DNA of 64,000 nt, taken from assembly GCA_019420345.1 (NCBI GenBank), contig JAHZHI010000053.1, positions 1 to 64,000 on the forward strand. Direction: 5' to 3'. Both the position numbers and the translations under genes were made by a program. Position 1 is the stretch's first letter. The number at the start of each line of letters is the position of its first letter. Below are positions 1 to 9,155 of the stretch, in pieces. This DNA is from Peptococcaceae bacterium (GTDB lineage Bacteria > Bacillota > Peptococcia > Peptococcales > Peptococcaceae). Under the pieces are notes generated by a model, which saw nothing but the letters and a program-made list of their open reading frames with translations, was not told the origin of the DNA and searched no databases.

Positions 1-86
1 TGGCGTAGTCTCGATTTTTGTTATTTCGAGTATCTACTCTATGGGGAGCTTATCACATCGACAGGCGGCGGCTGTTTTTATGACAT

Positions 87-3000
87 TTATTGAGTGATGT
101 CTTCCAGAAAACGCATGATCATGGCCGAATACTGAACGCGGGTGGTGCTGCCGGTTGGGTCCAGCCGCCCGTCCTCAAAGCCTCGCAGCAGGCCGGTGTC
201 GCAGGCCCACTGGACAACGTCCAGCGCCCAGCTGCTGATGGTGTCGGCATCGCTGAAGCGGTTCAGGTCGACGGCTGCGCCATCGCTCACGGCTTCGCCC
301 TTCTGGAGGGCGAAGCGGTGGAACATCGATGCCATCTGCTCTCGGGTCATTGGGTCGTCGGCCCCGAAGCGGCCGTTGCCATAGCCGCTCATGACGTCGG
401 CGGTGACGGCCCAGCGCACGGCGTCGGCGTACCAGGCATCGTCGGCCACGTCGTCAAAATCCAGCGGCTGCTCGACAAGCGGGCTGCCTTCGTTGCGCCA
501 GAGAATGACCACGGCCTGCGCCCTGGTCAGCGCTGCATCCGGCGAGAACACACCCTGTGCCGTGCCCACCATGAGCCCATTTTCCAGGCAATAGTGGACG
601 CAGTCGTGGTACCAGGTGTGCATCTGCAAATCGCTGTAGCCAGCCAGCGGGCAGCTGTCATCCTGCGGACAGTCGCTGGCGTCGCTCGCCAGGCGGAAGA
701 TGACGGCAATGGTCACCTGGCCGCGCGGCTGTTCATAGGACCAGGTGCCGTCGTGGTTCTTCGTCACGGTCAGCGCCTGGCCGCTGGCGTCGGTCACCGT
801 GACGGCAGCCACGGTGCAGCCCTCATCCGGCTGCGGCGTGATGGTCACAGTCTGGCCGACCGACGGACGAGATGGGCTGAGACTCACGCTGCCATGCTCC
901 GTCTCGGTGACAATCGGCGTCAGGCCGACGCTGCCGCCCGTGGACGGCTGGTTGGTGTAGCCAATGGCGTAGGTGGAGAATTTCTTGGCGCAGATGGTGA
1001 TGGCGCCATCGCCTACGCTGAAATATTCGCCGTTGACAGCATTTTCACTGCCTTCCGGCAGGGCTTCCGCTGCCGCGCCATGATAGCGGTAGACGGTGAT
1101 GTGGCGGCGATTGTCGGTGGCAAACGGCACCACAATGGTCAGCAGGCTGCTGTTGCTGCCGCCAATATCTACAGTGCTCGCATCGCCGCTGTTTGGCGTT
1201 GTTGTTTTCAGCAGGCTCAGGTCGAGGAAGGCCAGGGTCTGACCGGCGGCTTCCTGCTTGATGGCAGACTGCTCCTGTTTCAGCGTCTCGTCCTCCGCTT
1301 CGCCGCTGTTGGTCACATCCTCTTTCTCTGTGACCGCCAAAGTGATGGTGACGGTTTCCCCATCGTCTACTTGTGCACTGTTGGCAATCTCATTCAGCCC
1401 GCCAACGGTGGCTGCAAATGCGCCAGCCGCGGTGTTGTCCACGGTGGCATTTTTGCTGCCTTTCGGCAGGGTGATGTCAGGCATCGTTTCATGGTCGGCG
1501 TCCACGGTGACCATGGTGGTCGTGGTCACATCATCTTTTTTCGTCACAATGTTGTAGACGCCAGCCGGAATGTTGGTGAACACATAGCAGCCGCTGCTGT
1601 CGGTGGTGGTTTGGGCAATTTCTTTCACCCCCTGCATGAGGGTGACGGTCGCACCGGCAGCGCCCGTCGTAACGCCAGATTCGTTATATTCGTTCACCTG
1701 GCCGGACAGGCTGTACTTGGCGTCCTCCGTCCACTGGGCGTAGAGGGCGACGCTGGCGCCGTCCTCTGCGCTCAGGTTGACCACGCTTGTCCCATCTGCG
1801 AAGCTGGTGCCGCTGCCGTCGGCAGCCGTGTTCCAGCCTGCGAAGGTGTGCCCCGCGCGGGTGAAGCTTGCTGCAGCGAGCGCCTGCGCCTCGTCGTAGG
1901 TGAAGGCCTGCGGCGCCATGGTGCCGCTGCCGCCGTTGGCATCGAAAGCCACGGTGTAGCTGTTCGCCGTCCAGGTGGCGGTGAGGGTGATGTCTGCGGT
2001 GTAAGCCTCTGCACCCAGGGTCAGATTCTTGACGGCTTCGCTGCTGCCGTTGACCAGCCAGCCTGCGAAGGTGTAGCCGGTCTTGGTCGGGGCGGAGACA
2101 GTGGTTGCCGTGCCGTAGGTGTGGCTCGTTGGCTGATGCCCGCCCGCCTCAGCACCGTCCATGCCTGCGTAGGTGATGGCGTAGCTGTTCGCCGTCCAGG
2201 TGGCGGTGTAGGCACGGTTGCCGGTGCTGCCCTGGGCGATGGTCACGGTTTCAGAGGCACCGTCGAGCCCGGTGCCTGTCCAACCGGCAAAGGCATGGCC
2301 GGTCTTTGTTGGATTGGCGAGGGTGATGTCCTCGCTCTCTACGGTGTAGGTGCCAGGGTTTGCGTCACCGTCCGGCAGGGTACCGCCTGCCAGGTCATAG
2401 GTGATGGTGTATTGGTTCAGCGTCGCCTGCGCCGTCAGGCTGACATTGCTGGCGCCCATGGTGAAGGAACGGCGCTTGTCAGCCTCGCCATCGCTCCACT
2501 GCTGCCAGCTGTAGCCATCTTCTACGACAGCGTCGATGGTGACTGTGGCGCCGTATGCATAGGTGCCTGCTCCGCTGACGCTGGCAATGCCGGTGCCTGG
2601 GCTCAGGCTGACGGTGTAGCTGTTGCGGGTATAATAGTAGTTGACCACGGTGCTGCCATCGGCAGCGATGGTCACCGTCTGAGTGTTCGGCGCAGTGAAG
2701 CCTTCATAAGCCTTGACCGCCGGAGTGACGCTCGCGCCGGTGGTGCCGGTGCCATTCTCGGTGGCGGCGCAGGTGTAATTCTCGGCATTTTCGTCACTGG
2801 CAGCATCCAGGTTCTGCTGCCAGTGTTTGACGGTGTAGGCGGTATTCGTATTCGCCGTCCACTTGGCATAAAGAGTGGTGTCCGCGGTCACTTTTTCGCT
2901 GCTGAAATCCCACGCGCTGGTGCCCGCTTCATCCTTGTACCAGCCGACAAAGGTGTAGCCGGTTTTTGTTGGTGCGGTCGGCGCTGTGATGCTTGCGTTG

Positions 3001-5753
3001 TAGGACAGGTCCTCAATGCTTGCCACGTCACTGCCGTCATTGCTGTCAAAGGTCACGGTGAGCGGCACACCAGCTTCCATGGTGTAGGTCTGTGCCTCGC
3101 CATGCGGCGCGGCATCTGTGGCTTTGAGGCGCACGGTGACGGTTGTTCCGGCAGCAAGATTGGTCAGCGCGTCGCCGGTGCCATTGGTCCAGTTGCCATC
3201 ACCACGCTTATATTCCATAGCGCTGGTGATGCCCTTCACTGCACCGTCGCCTTTGCCTTTGATGGTTTCATTGACAACAGTGATGCCCGCCGGTGCTTCC
3301 GGACGCGCTGCGGTGGTAAAGGAAACCTCTGCCGAAGCAGGAACGCCGTTTGCTTCCGCCTTGCGCACCTCGTAGCTGGTTCCTGGTGCAAACTTGATGT
3401 TCTCGGTTTTCCACTCGCCATCGACACAAACTTCGTAGCCGCTGGTCACGGTGATGGTTTCGTTGCTATAGTCGATGGCATAGCCTTCGCCTGCGCTCGG
3501 CACCGCTGCTGCGGTGGTGACGCGGGTGCTGCTCGCCTGGGAAGGCATAGCTTCCTCGGTCTCTGCCGTGCGGGTGTAGACCACATAGGCAGTCCCAGGG
3601 TTCAGGTTATCGAACGTCAAGGCGCTGCCGTTGCCGCTCTGAGCCTGGTTCCAGTCAATATCCGTCGTACTCGCTGGTACGACCACATACTGCTGGTCGC
3701 TCATGCTGGTTTCAACGGTCACGCTGCTGGCTGTGACGGTGACAGCGCTCGGCGCAGCTGGCGCAGCCGCTGCGGCGGTCTTGGTGGTGACGCTGGTGCT
3801 CGCGCTCTCTGAAGCAAAATCGCTGGCTGTCGCCGGCACACGCACAGTGATGGTGTAGGCCTTGCCAGCCGTCAGGCCAGAGAAGGTGTGCGGATTGCCG
3901 TCGCCAGTGATCCAGTTCCCGTCACTGATGCAATAGGCCTTGCCGCTCTCAGTATCAATGGTGATGCTCGTGTCGGTCTTGCCGCTCACCGTTGGCGCGT
4001 CAGGCGTGGCGGGACGGTCAGGAATTGTGAGCGCCATCCAGGCAGAAGGAGTGTGGTTGCTGTCGCCTGGGCGGCGGATATAGAGGATGTCGCCCGGCGT
4101 AATCTTGCTGCCACTCGCCACGGTGGTGCCCTCTGTCTCTACCGTCGCCACCTCGTAGTCCTCCTTCACGGTGATGGTTTCGTTGCCATAGTCGATGGCA
4201 TAGCCTTCGCCTGCGCTCGGCGGCTCTTGGCTGGCTTTTTCGATGGTGAAGGTCACGCTGGCGGTGGCCTCATCAATCATTACCGAGGCAGTGTAGGTGC
4301 CAGCCTCTTTGACCTCGCTGACCGACTGCCCACCCTTTTTATAGCTGATGTTCCCGTTCTGATAGCCCTGCCAGTTGCTGCTATACTGCATGGACGCGGT
4401 TTTCGCCTGACCGTCGTAGACAAGGTCTGTTGGCGCCGACAGGGTCGCGGTGGCATTATGACCGCAGGTACACGCTTGGGTGATGACGGCGCCCTCCGCG
4501 GAATAAGTATAGCTGTGCGCGTGCAGCGCCGCTTCCCCGTCGTCCGACGAAAGGAGGCTGTACTTGCCGTCGTCCGAGGTGAAGTTGTCGAGGCTGCCGT
4601 TCCCCGACAAGCCACTGGTGAATACCCCAGGCTTCGCTATTCTTACGCCAATATTTTGACTACCAGTTAATGGTCCACCGATGGTGATGACTCTACCCTC
4701 CGGCAGGTATACATTGCTGGGCGCATTGGCCGCTGTTGTATTGCCGGTGATGTCCACGTCACCCGAAAGGGTCATGGAGGTGCCGTTCGTGTTATTGAGC
4801 GTCACCCCACCGCCAACGCCGCCGCTGGCCTGGTTCCCAGTGATGTTGCCGCCGCTCATCGTGAAGCCGCTGCCGTTCACAGAAACCCCGCCGCCGCTGG
4901 ACGCCGTATTGCCGCTGATGCTGCCGCCAGTCATCGTGAAGCTGCTGCCATTCACAGAAACCCCGCCGCCCCATTGCATGGCGCTGTTGCCGCTGATGCT
5001 ACCGCCATTCATGGTGAAAGAGCTGTCACTACCAGTCACATACACGCCGCCGCCATAGCCACCGCCATCACCGGAAGCGGTGTTGTTGGCAATGCTGCCG
5101 CCAGTCATCGTGAAGCTGCCAAATGCAATCGATACCCCGCCGCCATGCTTTTCATATGCACGGTTGCCGATGATGCTGCCGCCAGTCATCGTGAAAGAGC
5201 TGTCGCTGCCGTACACAGAGACGCCACCGCCGCCGTTGCTGCCGGCAGTGTTTCCGGCAATGTTGCCGGACGCCAGCGTCAGGCTGCCGCCACCTTCGAC
5301 ACTGACAACACTCTTGGTTCTGGCCTGGCTGCTGGTGCTGGTGATGACGCCGCCAGTGAGGTTGCAGCTGCCGGATGAATTGGACGCTCGCCACAGGCCA
5401 TTGTCACCAATGTTGCCGTTGTGGATGGCAGAGCTGCAATCGCAGATGGTCAAATGATCGCCGCTGCCAACATTGATGGCGTATCCGCGCAAATCCAGCA
5501 CCTTGCCATTGAGGCAGAGCGTGACGTCGCCATCAATGTTGACGTTGCCTGTGGCAGAAAGAGTGTTCGTCACGCTACTCAAATAATAGTTGCCTGCGCT
5601 CAGCGTGCCACCCACCGACGACACCGTCGACAACGCCTTCCAGCCGCTGTGGCTATGCGTCGTCGCCGTTGTCTCGGCCTGTGCAGCGCCGCCGGTCGGC
5701 AAAAAAGTGAGCAGCAGGCTGGCAATCAGCAGAATACTGATCCATCGTTTCAT
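87..5753 (-). CDS. Giant SLH-anchored, multi-repeat cell-surface protein
   Basis: 1888 residues, secreted and probably bound to the cell wall. A signal peptide (about 1-26, KR-rich start, hydrophobic core, AQA cleavage region) is followed by a right-handed beta-helix-like region (about 150-330) of repeated GGSI(S/T)GN units. Next come fibronectin-like segments (about 580-750) and several InlB-type repeats with the KTGYTFVGW signature from about residue 900. A carboxypeptidase-regulatory/CnaB-like domain lies near 1345-1420. Three SLH repeats end the protein (about 1700-1888), with motifs such as FSPDAALTRAQAVVILWR and DDPMTREQMASMF. SLH domains bind pyruvylated secondary wall polymers. A sigma-A promoter and an AGGG ribosome-binding site precede the gene. 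It is probably an adhesin or surface-layer component; the ligand cannot be inferred. Confidence 0.9.
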   Translation of the reverse strand: MKRWISILLIASLLLTFLPTGGAAQAETTATTHSHSGWKALSTVSSVGGTLSAGNYYLSSVTNTLSATGNVNIDGDVTLCLNGKVLDLRGYAINVGSGDHLTICDCSSAIHNGNIGDNGLWRASNSSGSCNLTGGVITSTSSQARTKSVVSVEGGGSLTLASGNIAGNTAGSNGGGGVSVYGSDSSFTMTGGSIIGNRAYEKHGGGVSIAFGSFTMTGGSIANNTASGDGGGYGGGVYVTGSDSSFTMNGGSISGNSAMQWGGGVSVNGSSFTMTGGSISGNTASSGGGVSVNGSGFTMSGGNITGNQASGGVGGGVTLNNTNGTSMTLSGDVDITGNTTAANAPSNVYLPEGRVITIGGPLTGSQNIGVRIAKPGVFTSGLSGNGSLDNFTSDDGKYSLLSSDDGEAALHAHSYTYSAEGAVITQACTCGHNATATLSAPTDLVYDGQAKTASMQYSSNWQGYQNGNISYKKGGQSVSEVKEAGTYTASVMIDEATASVTFTIEKASQEPPSAGEGYAIDYGNETITVKEDYEVATVETEGTTVASGSKITPGDILYIRRPGDSNHTPSAWMALTIPDRPATPDAPTVSGKTDTSITIDTESGKAYCISDGNWITGDGNPHTFSGLTAGKAYTITVRVPATASDFASESASTSVTTKTAAAAAPAAPSAVTVTASSVTVETSMSDQQYVVVPASTTDIDWNQAQSGNGSALTFDNLNPGTAYVVYTRTAETEEAMPSQASSTRVTTAAAVPSAGEGYAIDYSNETITVTSGYEVCVDGEWKTENIKFAPGTSYEVRKAEANGVPASAEVSFTTAARPEAPAGITVVNETIKGKGDGAVKGITSAMEYKRGDGNWTNGTGDALTNLAAGTTVTVRLKATDAAPHGEAQTYTMEAGVPLTVTFDSNDGSDVASIEDLSYNASITAPTAPTKTGYTFVGWYKDEAGTSAWDFSSEKVTADTTLYAKWTANTNTAYTVKHWQQNLDAASDENAENYTCAATENGTGTTGASVTPAVKAYEGFTAPNTQTVTIAADGSTVVNYYYTRNSYTVSLSPGTGIASVSGAGTYAYGATVTIDAVVEDGYSWQQWSDGEADKRRSFTMGASNVSLTAQATLNQYTITYDLAGGTLPDGDANPGTYTVESEDITLANPTKTGHAFAGWTGTGLDGASETVTIAQGSTGNRAYTATWTANSYAITYAGMDGAEAGGHQPTSHTYGTATTVSAPTKTGYTFAGWLVNGSSEAVKNLTLGAEAYTADITLTATWTANSYTVAFDANGGSGTMAPQAFTYDEAQALAAASFTRAGHTFAGWNTAADGSGTSFADGTSVVNLSAEDGASVALYAQWTEDAKYSLSGQVNEYNESGVTTGAAGATVTLMQGVKEIAQTTTDSSGCYVFTNIPAGVYNIVTKKDDVTTTTMVTVDADHETMPDITLPKGSKNATVDNTAAGAFAATVGGLNEIANSAQVDDGETVTITLAVTEKEDVTNSGEAEDETLKQEQSAIKQEAAGQTLAFLDLSLLKTTTPNSGDASTVDIGGSNSSLLTIVVPFATDNRRHITVYRYHGAAAEALPEGSENAVNGEYFSVGDGAITICAKKFSTYAIGYTNQPSTGGSVGLTPIVTETEHGSVSLSPSRPSVGQTVTITPQPDEGCTVAAVTVTDASGQALTVTKNHDGTWSYEQPRGQVTIAVIFRLASDASDCPQDDSCPLAGYSDLQMHTWYHDCVHYCLENGLMVGTAQGVFSPDAALTRAQAVVILWRNEGSPLVEQPLDFDDVADDAWYADAVRWAVTADVMSGYGNGRFGADDPMTREQMASMFHRFALQKGEAVSDGAAVDLNRFSDADTISSWALDVVQWACDTGLLRGFEDGRLDPTGSTTRVQYSAMIMRFLEDITQ

Positions 5754-5832
5754 ATCTATCCCTCCATTGTGTCGGTTGCGCCCGGCACGGATGGCTGCGG
5801 CGATCCGTCCTGGCGAATGATGTATTACTTTT

Positions 5833-5862
5833 ATTATATAGGCCGAGCAGGGGCAGCGTCAA
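5833..5862 (-). promoter_or_regulatory. Sigma-A promoter of the giant SLH gene
   Basis: On the minus strand TTGACG (5857-5862) and TATAAT (5833-5838) are separated by 18 bp, about 80 bp upstream of the start codon. Near-consensus, so strong expression is expected. Confidence 0.75.
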
Positions 5863-5927
5863 TTTTAACCTGATCTGTGTCAGATTGAACAGCAAGAGCA
5901 GCCATCACGCTCAGCATTTCCCCAGAA

Positions 5928-5975
5928 CGCCAACAGCCGCCGTCTGCCATTGTCGACAGACGGCGGCTGTTGGCG
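5928..5975. terminator. Perfect 19-bp inverted repeat, probable terminator
   Basis: A 19-bp perfect stem (5928-5946 with 5957-5975) with a 10-nt loop lies directly downstream of the small membrane-protein pair. The T-rich tract follows on the plus strand and an A-rich tract precedes it on the minus strand. It most likely insulates the SLH gene from the upstream operon. Confidence 0.6.
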
Positions 5976-5986
5976 TAATTTTGTTT

Positions 5987-6463
5987 TCAGTTTTGCTGCA
6001 GCATTGCCAGCCAATAAGGCGCCATTGCTGCGCCCCAACGATAGGAATACAGTGGATGTTCTGCATGCATGATGGGATTGTATGGGCTGCTGTCATGGCT
6101 TTCGGCGAGCACTGCGCCTTGGTCGTCAACGATCATGATGCCATCTTCCGTGGTGGTGCTGCGAAACATCAGATTGCCGTCCATGTCATAGGCTTCCATC
6201 GCGGCGTTGCCAAAATTGAGCGTGATATATGGCGCGCCAAGCTGCGGATCATCGACATAGCTTGCAGCAGGCGACGCGTTCAAAAACACCGCCTCAGTCT
6301 GTAGCCCTTCACGATCATCATGAAAAATGTGATATTTCTCCGGTCCTGGCGCCTGCTCATCCGGTCCAGCGTTCAGGCCAACAGCCAGCACCGCGGCCAA
6401 AAGCAGCAGCGTCAGTGCGCCCATGCCAAGGCCTTGCCAAAAACGTTTTCTGCGTAGTACCAT
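5987..6463 (-). CDS. Small membrane-anchored protein, paralogue 1
   Basis: 158 residues, unrecognised family. A basic N-terminus (RRKRFWQ) leads into one hydrophobic segment (about 12-32), then an outside region opening with AGPDEQAPGPE. It is a duplicate of the upstream gene: the first ~65 residues are almost identical and the C-terminal halves differ. An AAGAAGGGAA ribosome-binding site sits just before this ATG, so the start is convincing although it lies 52 bp inside the preceding gene. The later part has short beta-like segments and no catalytic motif that I can see. Probably secreted-face and membrane-tethered. Confidence 0.7.
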   Translation of the reverse strand: MVLRRKRFWQGLGMGALTLLLLAAVLAVGLNAGPDEQAPGPEKYHIFHDDREGLQTEAVFLNASPAASYVDDPQLGAPYITLNFGNAAMEAYDMDGNLMFRSTTTEDGIMIVDDQGAVLAESHDSSPYNPIMHAEHPLYSYRWGAAMAPYWLAMLQQN

Positions 6464-6963
6464 GACGGTTCCCTTCTTTCATACCATTCTTGCTGCAAAA
6501 ATGTCCATCGAAACGGCACGGCAACATCGTACCACGGATAGAAGGCGCGCAGCGGCAGCGACGCCGACTGCAGGATGGCGTTGGCTTCTACCAGCAGCTG
6601 GCTGTCTTCCTCCGGCAGGCCGTCGCCCATGCGATTCATCATCGCCGTGCGTGACAGGCCGAAGCCATTGCCATCGTACGTTTCTATGTATCTGCTGGCC
6701 AAGCTTTTGCCAAGCACAATCTTCATCACGTATCCGCTGTAATTGTCGTCTTGCAGCCACGCCGCCTCACGTGACGCGTTCAAAAACGCGGCTTCGGTCT
6801 GCAGGCCCTGACGGCCGTCCTGATAAATATGATAGATCTCCGGCCCTGGCGCCTGCTCATCTGGTCCAGCGTTCAGTCCAACAGCCAGCACCGCAGCCAA
6901 AAGCAGCATCGTCAGAGCGCCCATGCCGACGACCTGCCAAAAACGTTTTCTGCGTGGTGTCAT
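6412..6963 (-). CDS. Small membrane-anchored protein, paralogue 2
   Basis: 183 residues, unknown function. It shares its N-terminal anchor (RRKRFWQ, hydrophobic stretch, AGPDEQAPGPE) with the downstream gene, and its own ribosome-binding site (GAAGGGA) is nearly identical too, so the pair arose by tandem duplication that included the translation signal. The C-terminal domain (from about residue 70) is unlike that of its partner. Its 3' end overlaps the partner's start by 52 bp, which implies co-transcription and possibly coupled translation. A promoter lies at 7019-7048. Confidence 0.7.
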   Translation of the reverse strand: MTPRRKRFWQVVGMGALTMLLLAAVLAVGLNAGPDEQAPGPEIYHIYQDGRQGLQTEAAFLNASREAAWLQDDNYSGYVMKIVLGKSLASRYIETYDGNGFGLSRTAMMNRMGDGLPEEDSQLLVEANAILQSASLPLRAFYPWYDVAVPFRWTFLQQEWYERREPSWYYAENVFGKALAWAH

Positions 6964-7018
6964 GGTTGTTCCCTTCTTTCGTTTAACCTTACATCGATCA
7001 CCGTTATATTATGGTCTA

Positions 7019-7048
7019 ATTATAAACGATAAAATCAAGCGTCGGCAA
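7019..7048 (-). promoter_or_regulatory. Probable promoter of the paralogue pair
   Basis: Minus-strand TTGCCG (7043-7048) and TATAAT (7019-7024) with 18-bp spacing, about 55 bp upstream of the first gene of the pair. Confidence 0.5.
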
Positions 7049-7121
7049 TCGCTGACATGCATCTTCTCTGTCATATAGCCAAGATGCTTATTCATTAAGT
7101 GACAATATGTAACTACAGCAT

Positions 7122-7153
7122 AAAAAACGCCCCACCGCAAGCGGTGAGGCGTT
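7122..7153 (-). terminator. Terminator of the ahb operon
   Basis: GC-rich stem of about 11 bp with a TTGC loop and a T run on the minus strand, a few bases after the ahbB stop codon. Confidence 0.85.
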
Positions 7154-7158
7154 GATCG

Positions 7159-7677
7159 TTATTCAGCAATCATTTCTTCCGGCGTTTCCAGGAAGTATTT
7201 CATGCCGATTTTTTTCAGTTCGCGCAGGCTGCGCAGCCCCGCGTGAGGCACATCACTGCCGGTCACACTGCGCACGAGGGCGCAGAGTTCGTCGAGGATG
7301 CACGCGTAGGCATCGTCGCTTTGGGCGTGAACCATGGTATAAAAATTATAAGGAAAATCCGGACGCGGATTGCGTTTGTAACAATGGGTGACGGCAGGAT
7401 GCGCGCTGACCGCTGCGCCAACGGCAGCAATCTGCGCCTCGGGAATGTCCCAGACGAGCATCACGTTGACCTTGTAGCCCACGTTTTTATGGCGCAACGC
7501 GATGGAGATGCGCTTGAGGCAGCCTTTCTCCTGCAAACCACGGATGCCTTCCAAAAGTGCCGCTTCACTGATGCCGAGGTCCGCAGCAATCACGCGATAC
7601 GGTTCCGGTACCAGTGGCAGCTCCTGCTGCAGGGCGCGCACAATGGCCTTTTCCTGTTCACTGAGCGGTGCTGACAT
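7159..7677 (-). CDS. ahbB: Siroheme decarboxylase subunit AhbB (AsnC/Lrp-like)
   Basis: 172 residues. With AhbA it forms siroheme decarboxylase, which removes the acetate carboxyls at C12 and C18 of siroheme in the alternative heme pathway; the domain is Lrp/AsnC-like but enzymatic. Visible are an N-terminal winged-helix-like part (DLGISEAALLEGIRGL) and the typical RISIALRHKNVGYKVNVMLV strand. I chose the ATG at 7677 because GGAAGGAGG lies 5 nt upstream; a longer frame exists but lacks a site. It overlaps ahbA by 20 bp and is last in a four-gene operon. A general AsnC regulator is unlikely because of the pairing with AhbA and two radical-SAM genes. Confidence 0.88.
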   Translation of the reverse strand: MSAPLSEQEKAIVRALQQELPLVPEPYRVIAADLGISEAALLEGIRGLQEKGCLKRISIALRHKNVGYKVNVMLVWDIPEAQIAAVGAAVSAHPAVTHCYKRNPRPDFPYNFYTMVHAQSDDAYACILDELCALVRSVTGSDVPHAGLRSLRELKKIGMKYFLETPEEMIAE

Positions 7678-8155
7678 GGCGGCCTCCTTCCTGGGCGGCA
7701 ACGTCAAAGGTGACGTCGATCTTGAAGCGCTGGCTCATTTCAAAACGCATCATGCGCTGCACGGCATCGCAGGCCTCGATGCGGTCGAGAATCCAATCGC
7801 GGGTCGGACGGTTGATGGCAATGAGCGTGAACCAAATGCTGTAATCGTGGCTGCGCTCATAATTGTGGGTGATGCCAGGAAATTGGTTGATGAAGGCCAC
7901 AGCCTCGTCAAAAGCGCCTGGCTCAGGCTTGACCGCCACAAGCATAGAATCATAGCCCAGGCGGCGCGAATCAAAAAAGCCCGACATGCGGCGGATGATG
8001 TTCTCCTCCTTCATACGTGCAATGCGCGCAATCACTTCGTCCTCGCTGACGCCGCCAATTTCTTCGGCCATGGCCTGGTAAGGGCGGCGCTCAATGGCAA
8101 TGCCGCGCTGCAGAATCATGAGAATTTCGCGGTCGATACGGTCCATCTCAAACAT
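7658..8155 (-). CDS. ahbA: Siroheme decarboxylase subunit AhbA (AsnC/Lrp-like)
   Basis: 165 residues, paralogous to the downstream AhbB. The N-terminal HTH-like part (MDRIDREILMILQRG) is followed by an AsnC-type ligand-binding fold with RRMSGFFDSRRLGYDSML and a histidine-bearing NYERSHDYSIWFTL segment. In Desulfovibrio the AhbA-AhbB heterodimer converts siroheme to 12,18-didecarboxysiroheme. The start at 8155 overlaps the end of ahbD by 8 bp; a second in-frame ATG lies 9 bp further on. The overlaps point to coupled translation and stoichiometric production with ahbB. Confidence 0.88.
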   Translation of the reverse strand: MFEMDRIDREILMILQRGIAIERRPYQAMAEEIGGVSEDEVIARIARMKEENIIRRMSGFFDSRRLGYDSMLVAVKPEPGAFDEAVAFINQFPGITHNYERSHDYSIWFTLIAINRPTRDWILDRIEACDAVQRMMRFEMSQRFKIDVTFDVAAQEGGRHVSTAQ

Positions 8156-9155
8156 CGCTGGTGGCCCCCTCTCGGTTCAGCACACAAAGCGGATCGGCGC
8201 TCATATAGTCACCACGGTGGTAATAGGCCGCGCGGGCGCGGCAACCGCCGCAGGAAGTGCGATAACCGCAGGTGCCACAGCTGCCGCTGTAGTCGCTGGT
8301 GCGCAATTGCTGAAACATCGCACTTTCCTGCCAGATGCGGTCAAAAGACACCTCACGCACATTGCCAACAGGCACATCCAGATAAGCGCATGGCTGCACA
8401 TCGCCGCGCGGCGAAATGATGCAATAGGTGATGCCCGCCAGGCAGCCTTTGGAAAAGCGCTGCTTATGGCCAACCTGATCGGCCACACGGATGAATTGCG
8501 GCGCGCAGGTTGGCTTCACTTCAATCGGCACGGTCTTGGCCTTGCTCATGATGCGTGTCAGCACGTTTTCATAGGCGCGGCGCTCCAGGGCTTGATCTTC
8601 GATGTCTTCGCCGCGGCCTGTCGGCACGAGAAAGAAAATGTGGTGGCCGCGGGCGCCAATCTCGGCAGCAAAATCGGTGATGTGGGTCACTTCCGCCTCG
8701 TTCCAGTCCATGACGGTGGTGTGAATCTGGAACGGCAGCCCCGCCGCACGGCAGTGGATCATGCCATTGAACGCATCCTGCCAGGCGCCGCGCTGCCCGC
8801 GCAAACGGTCGTGGGCTTCAGCGCTGAGGCTGTCCAGGCTGATACCCGCCGCCATAAGGCCGCAAGCTTTGAGACGTTCCACCACTTCCAGGGTCAGCAG
8901 GGTGCCATTGGTGCCGAGCACTGGCCGCAGCCCCACTTCACGGGCGTGGCTGATGAGATCAAAGATGTCCTCGCGCAGGAGCGGTTCACCGCCGGAAAAA
9001 ATCATAATCTGAAAGCCAGCACGGGCGATGTCGTCAATGAGCTTCATGCCTTCAGCAGTGCTCAGCTCGCCGGCGGCTTCTTGGCCGGAACCGCGGTAGC
9101 AGTGGGCACAGTACAGGTTGCAGGCATTGGTGGTGTTCCAACTGACAATTTTCAT
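8148..9155 (-). CDS. ahbD: Radical SAM heme synthase AhbD
   Basis: 335 residues. A radical-SAM CxxxCxxC cluster (ACNLYCAHC, residues 12-19) is followed by the GGEPLL motif and a C-terminal SPASM-like auxiliary cluster region rich in cysteine (CGTCGYRTSCGGC). AhbD oxidatively decarboxylates the two propionates of iron-coproporphyrin III to the vinyls of heme b. I place the start at 9155 because GGAGGTG precedes it and its ATG overlaps the ahbC stop as ATGA; an upstream in-frame extension has no ribosome-binding site. Assignment of D versus C rests on length and gene order with the AsnC pair. The related NirJ1/NirJ2 naming is an alternative. Confidence 0.82.
   Translation of the reverse strand: MKIVSWNTTNACNLYCAHCYRGSGQEAAGELSTAEGMKLIDDIARAGFQIMIFSGGEPLLREDIFDLISHAREVGLRPVLGTNGTLLTLEVVERLKACGLMAAGISLDSLSAEAHDRLRGQRGAWQDAFNGMIHCRAAGLPFQIHTTVMDWNEAEVTHITDFAAEIGARGHHIFFLVPTGRGEDIEDQALERRAYENVLTRIMSKAKTVPIEVKPTCAPQFIRVADQVGHKQRFSKGCLAGITYCIISPRGDVQPCAYLDVPVGNVREVSFDRIWQESAMFQQLRTSDYSGSCGTCGYRTSCGGCRARAAYYHRGDYMSADPLCVLNREGATSDV

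Noticed and set aside
90..3812. A 1240-residue open frame on the plus strand
   Set aside because: It is antisense to the giant SLH gene, whose signal peptide, repeats and SLH domains are unmistakable. The plus frame is His/Gly/Ala-biased, has no ribosome-binding site and no domain; GC-rich codon structure explains it.
4790..5265. CRISPR-like repeat array
   Set aside because: The repeats are in-frame coding units of a beta-helix with no constant spacer length; no cas genes occur in the window.
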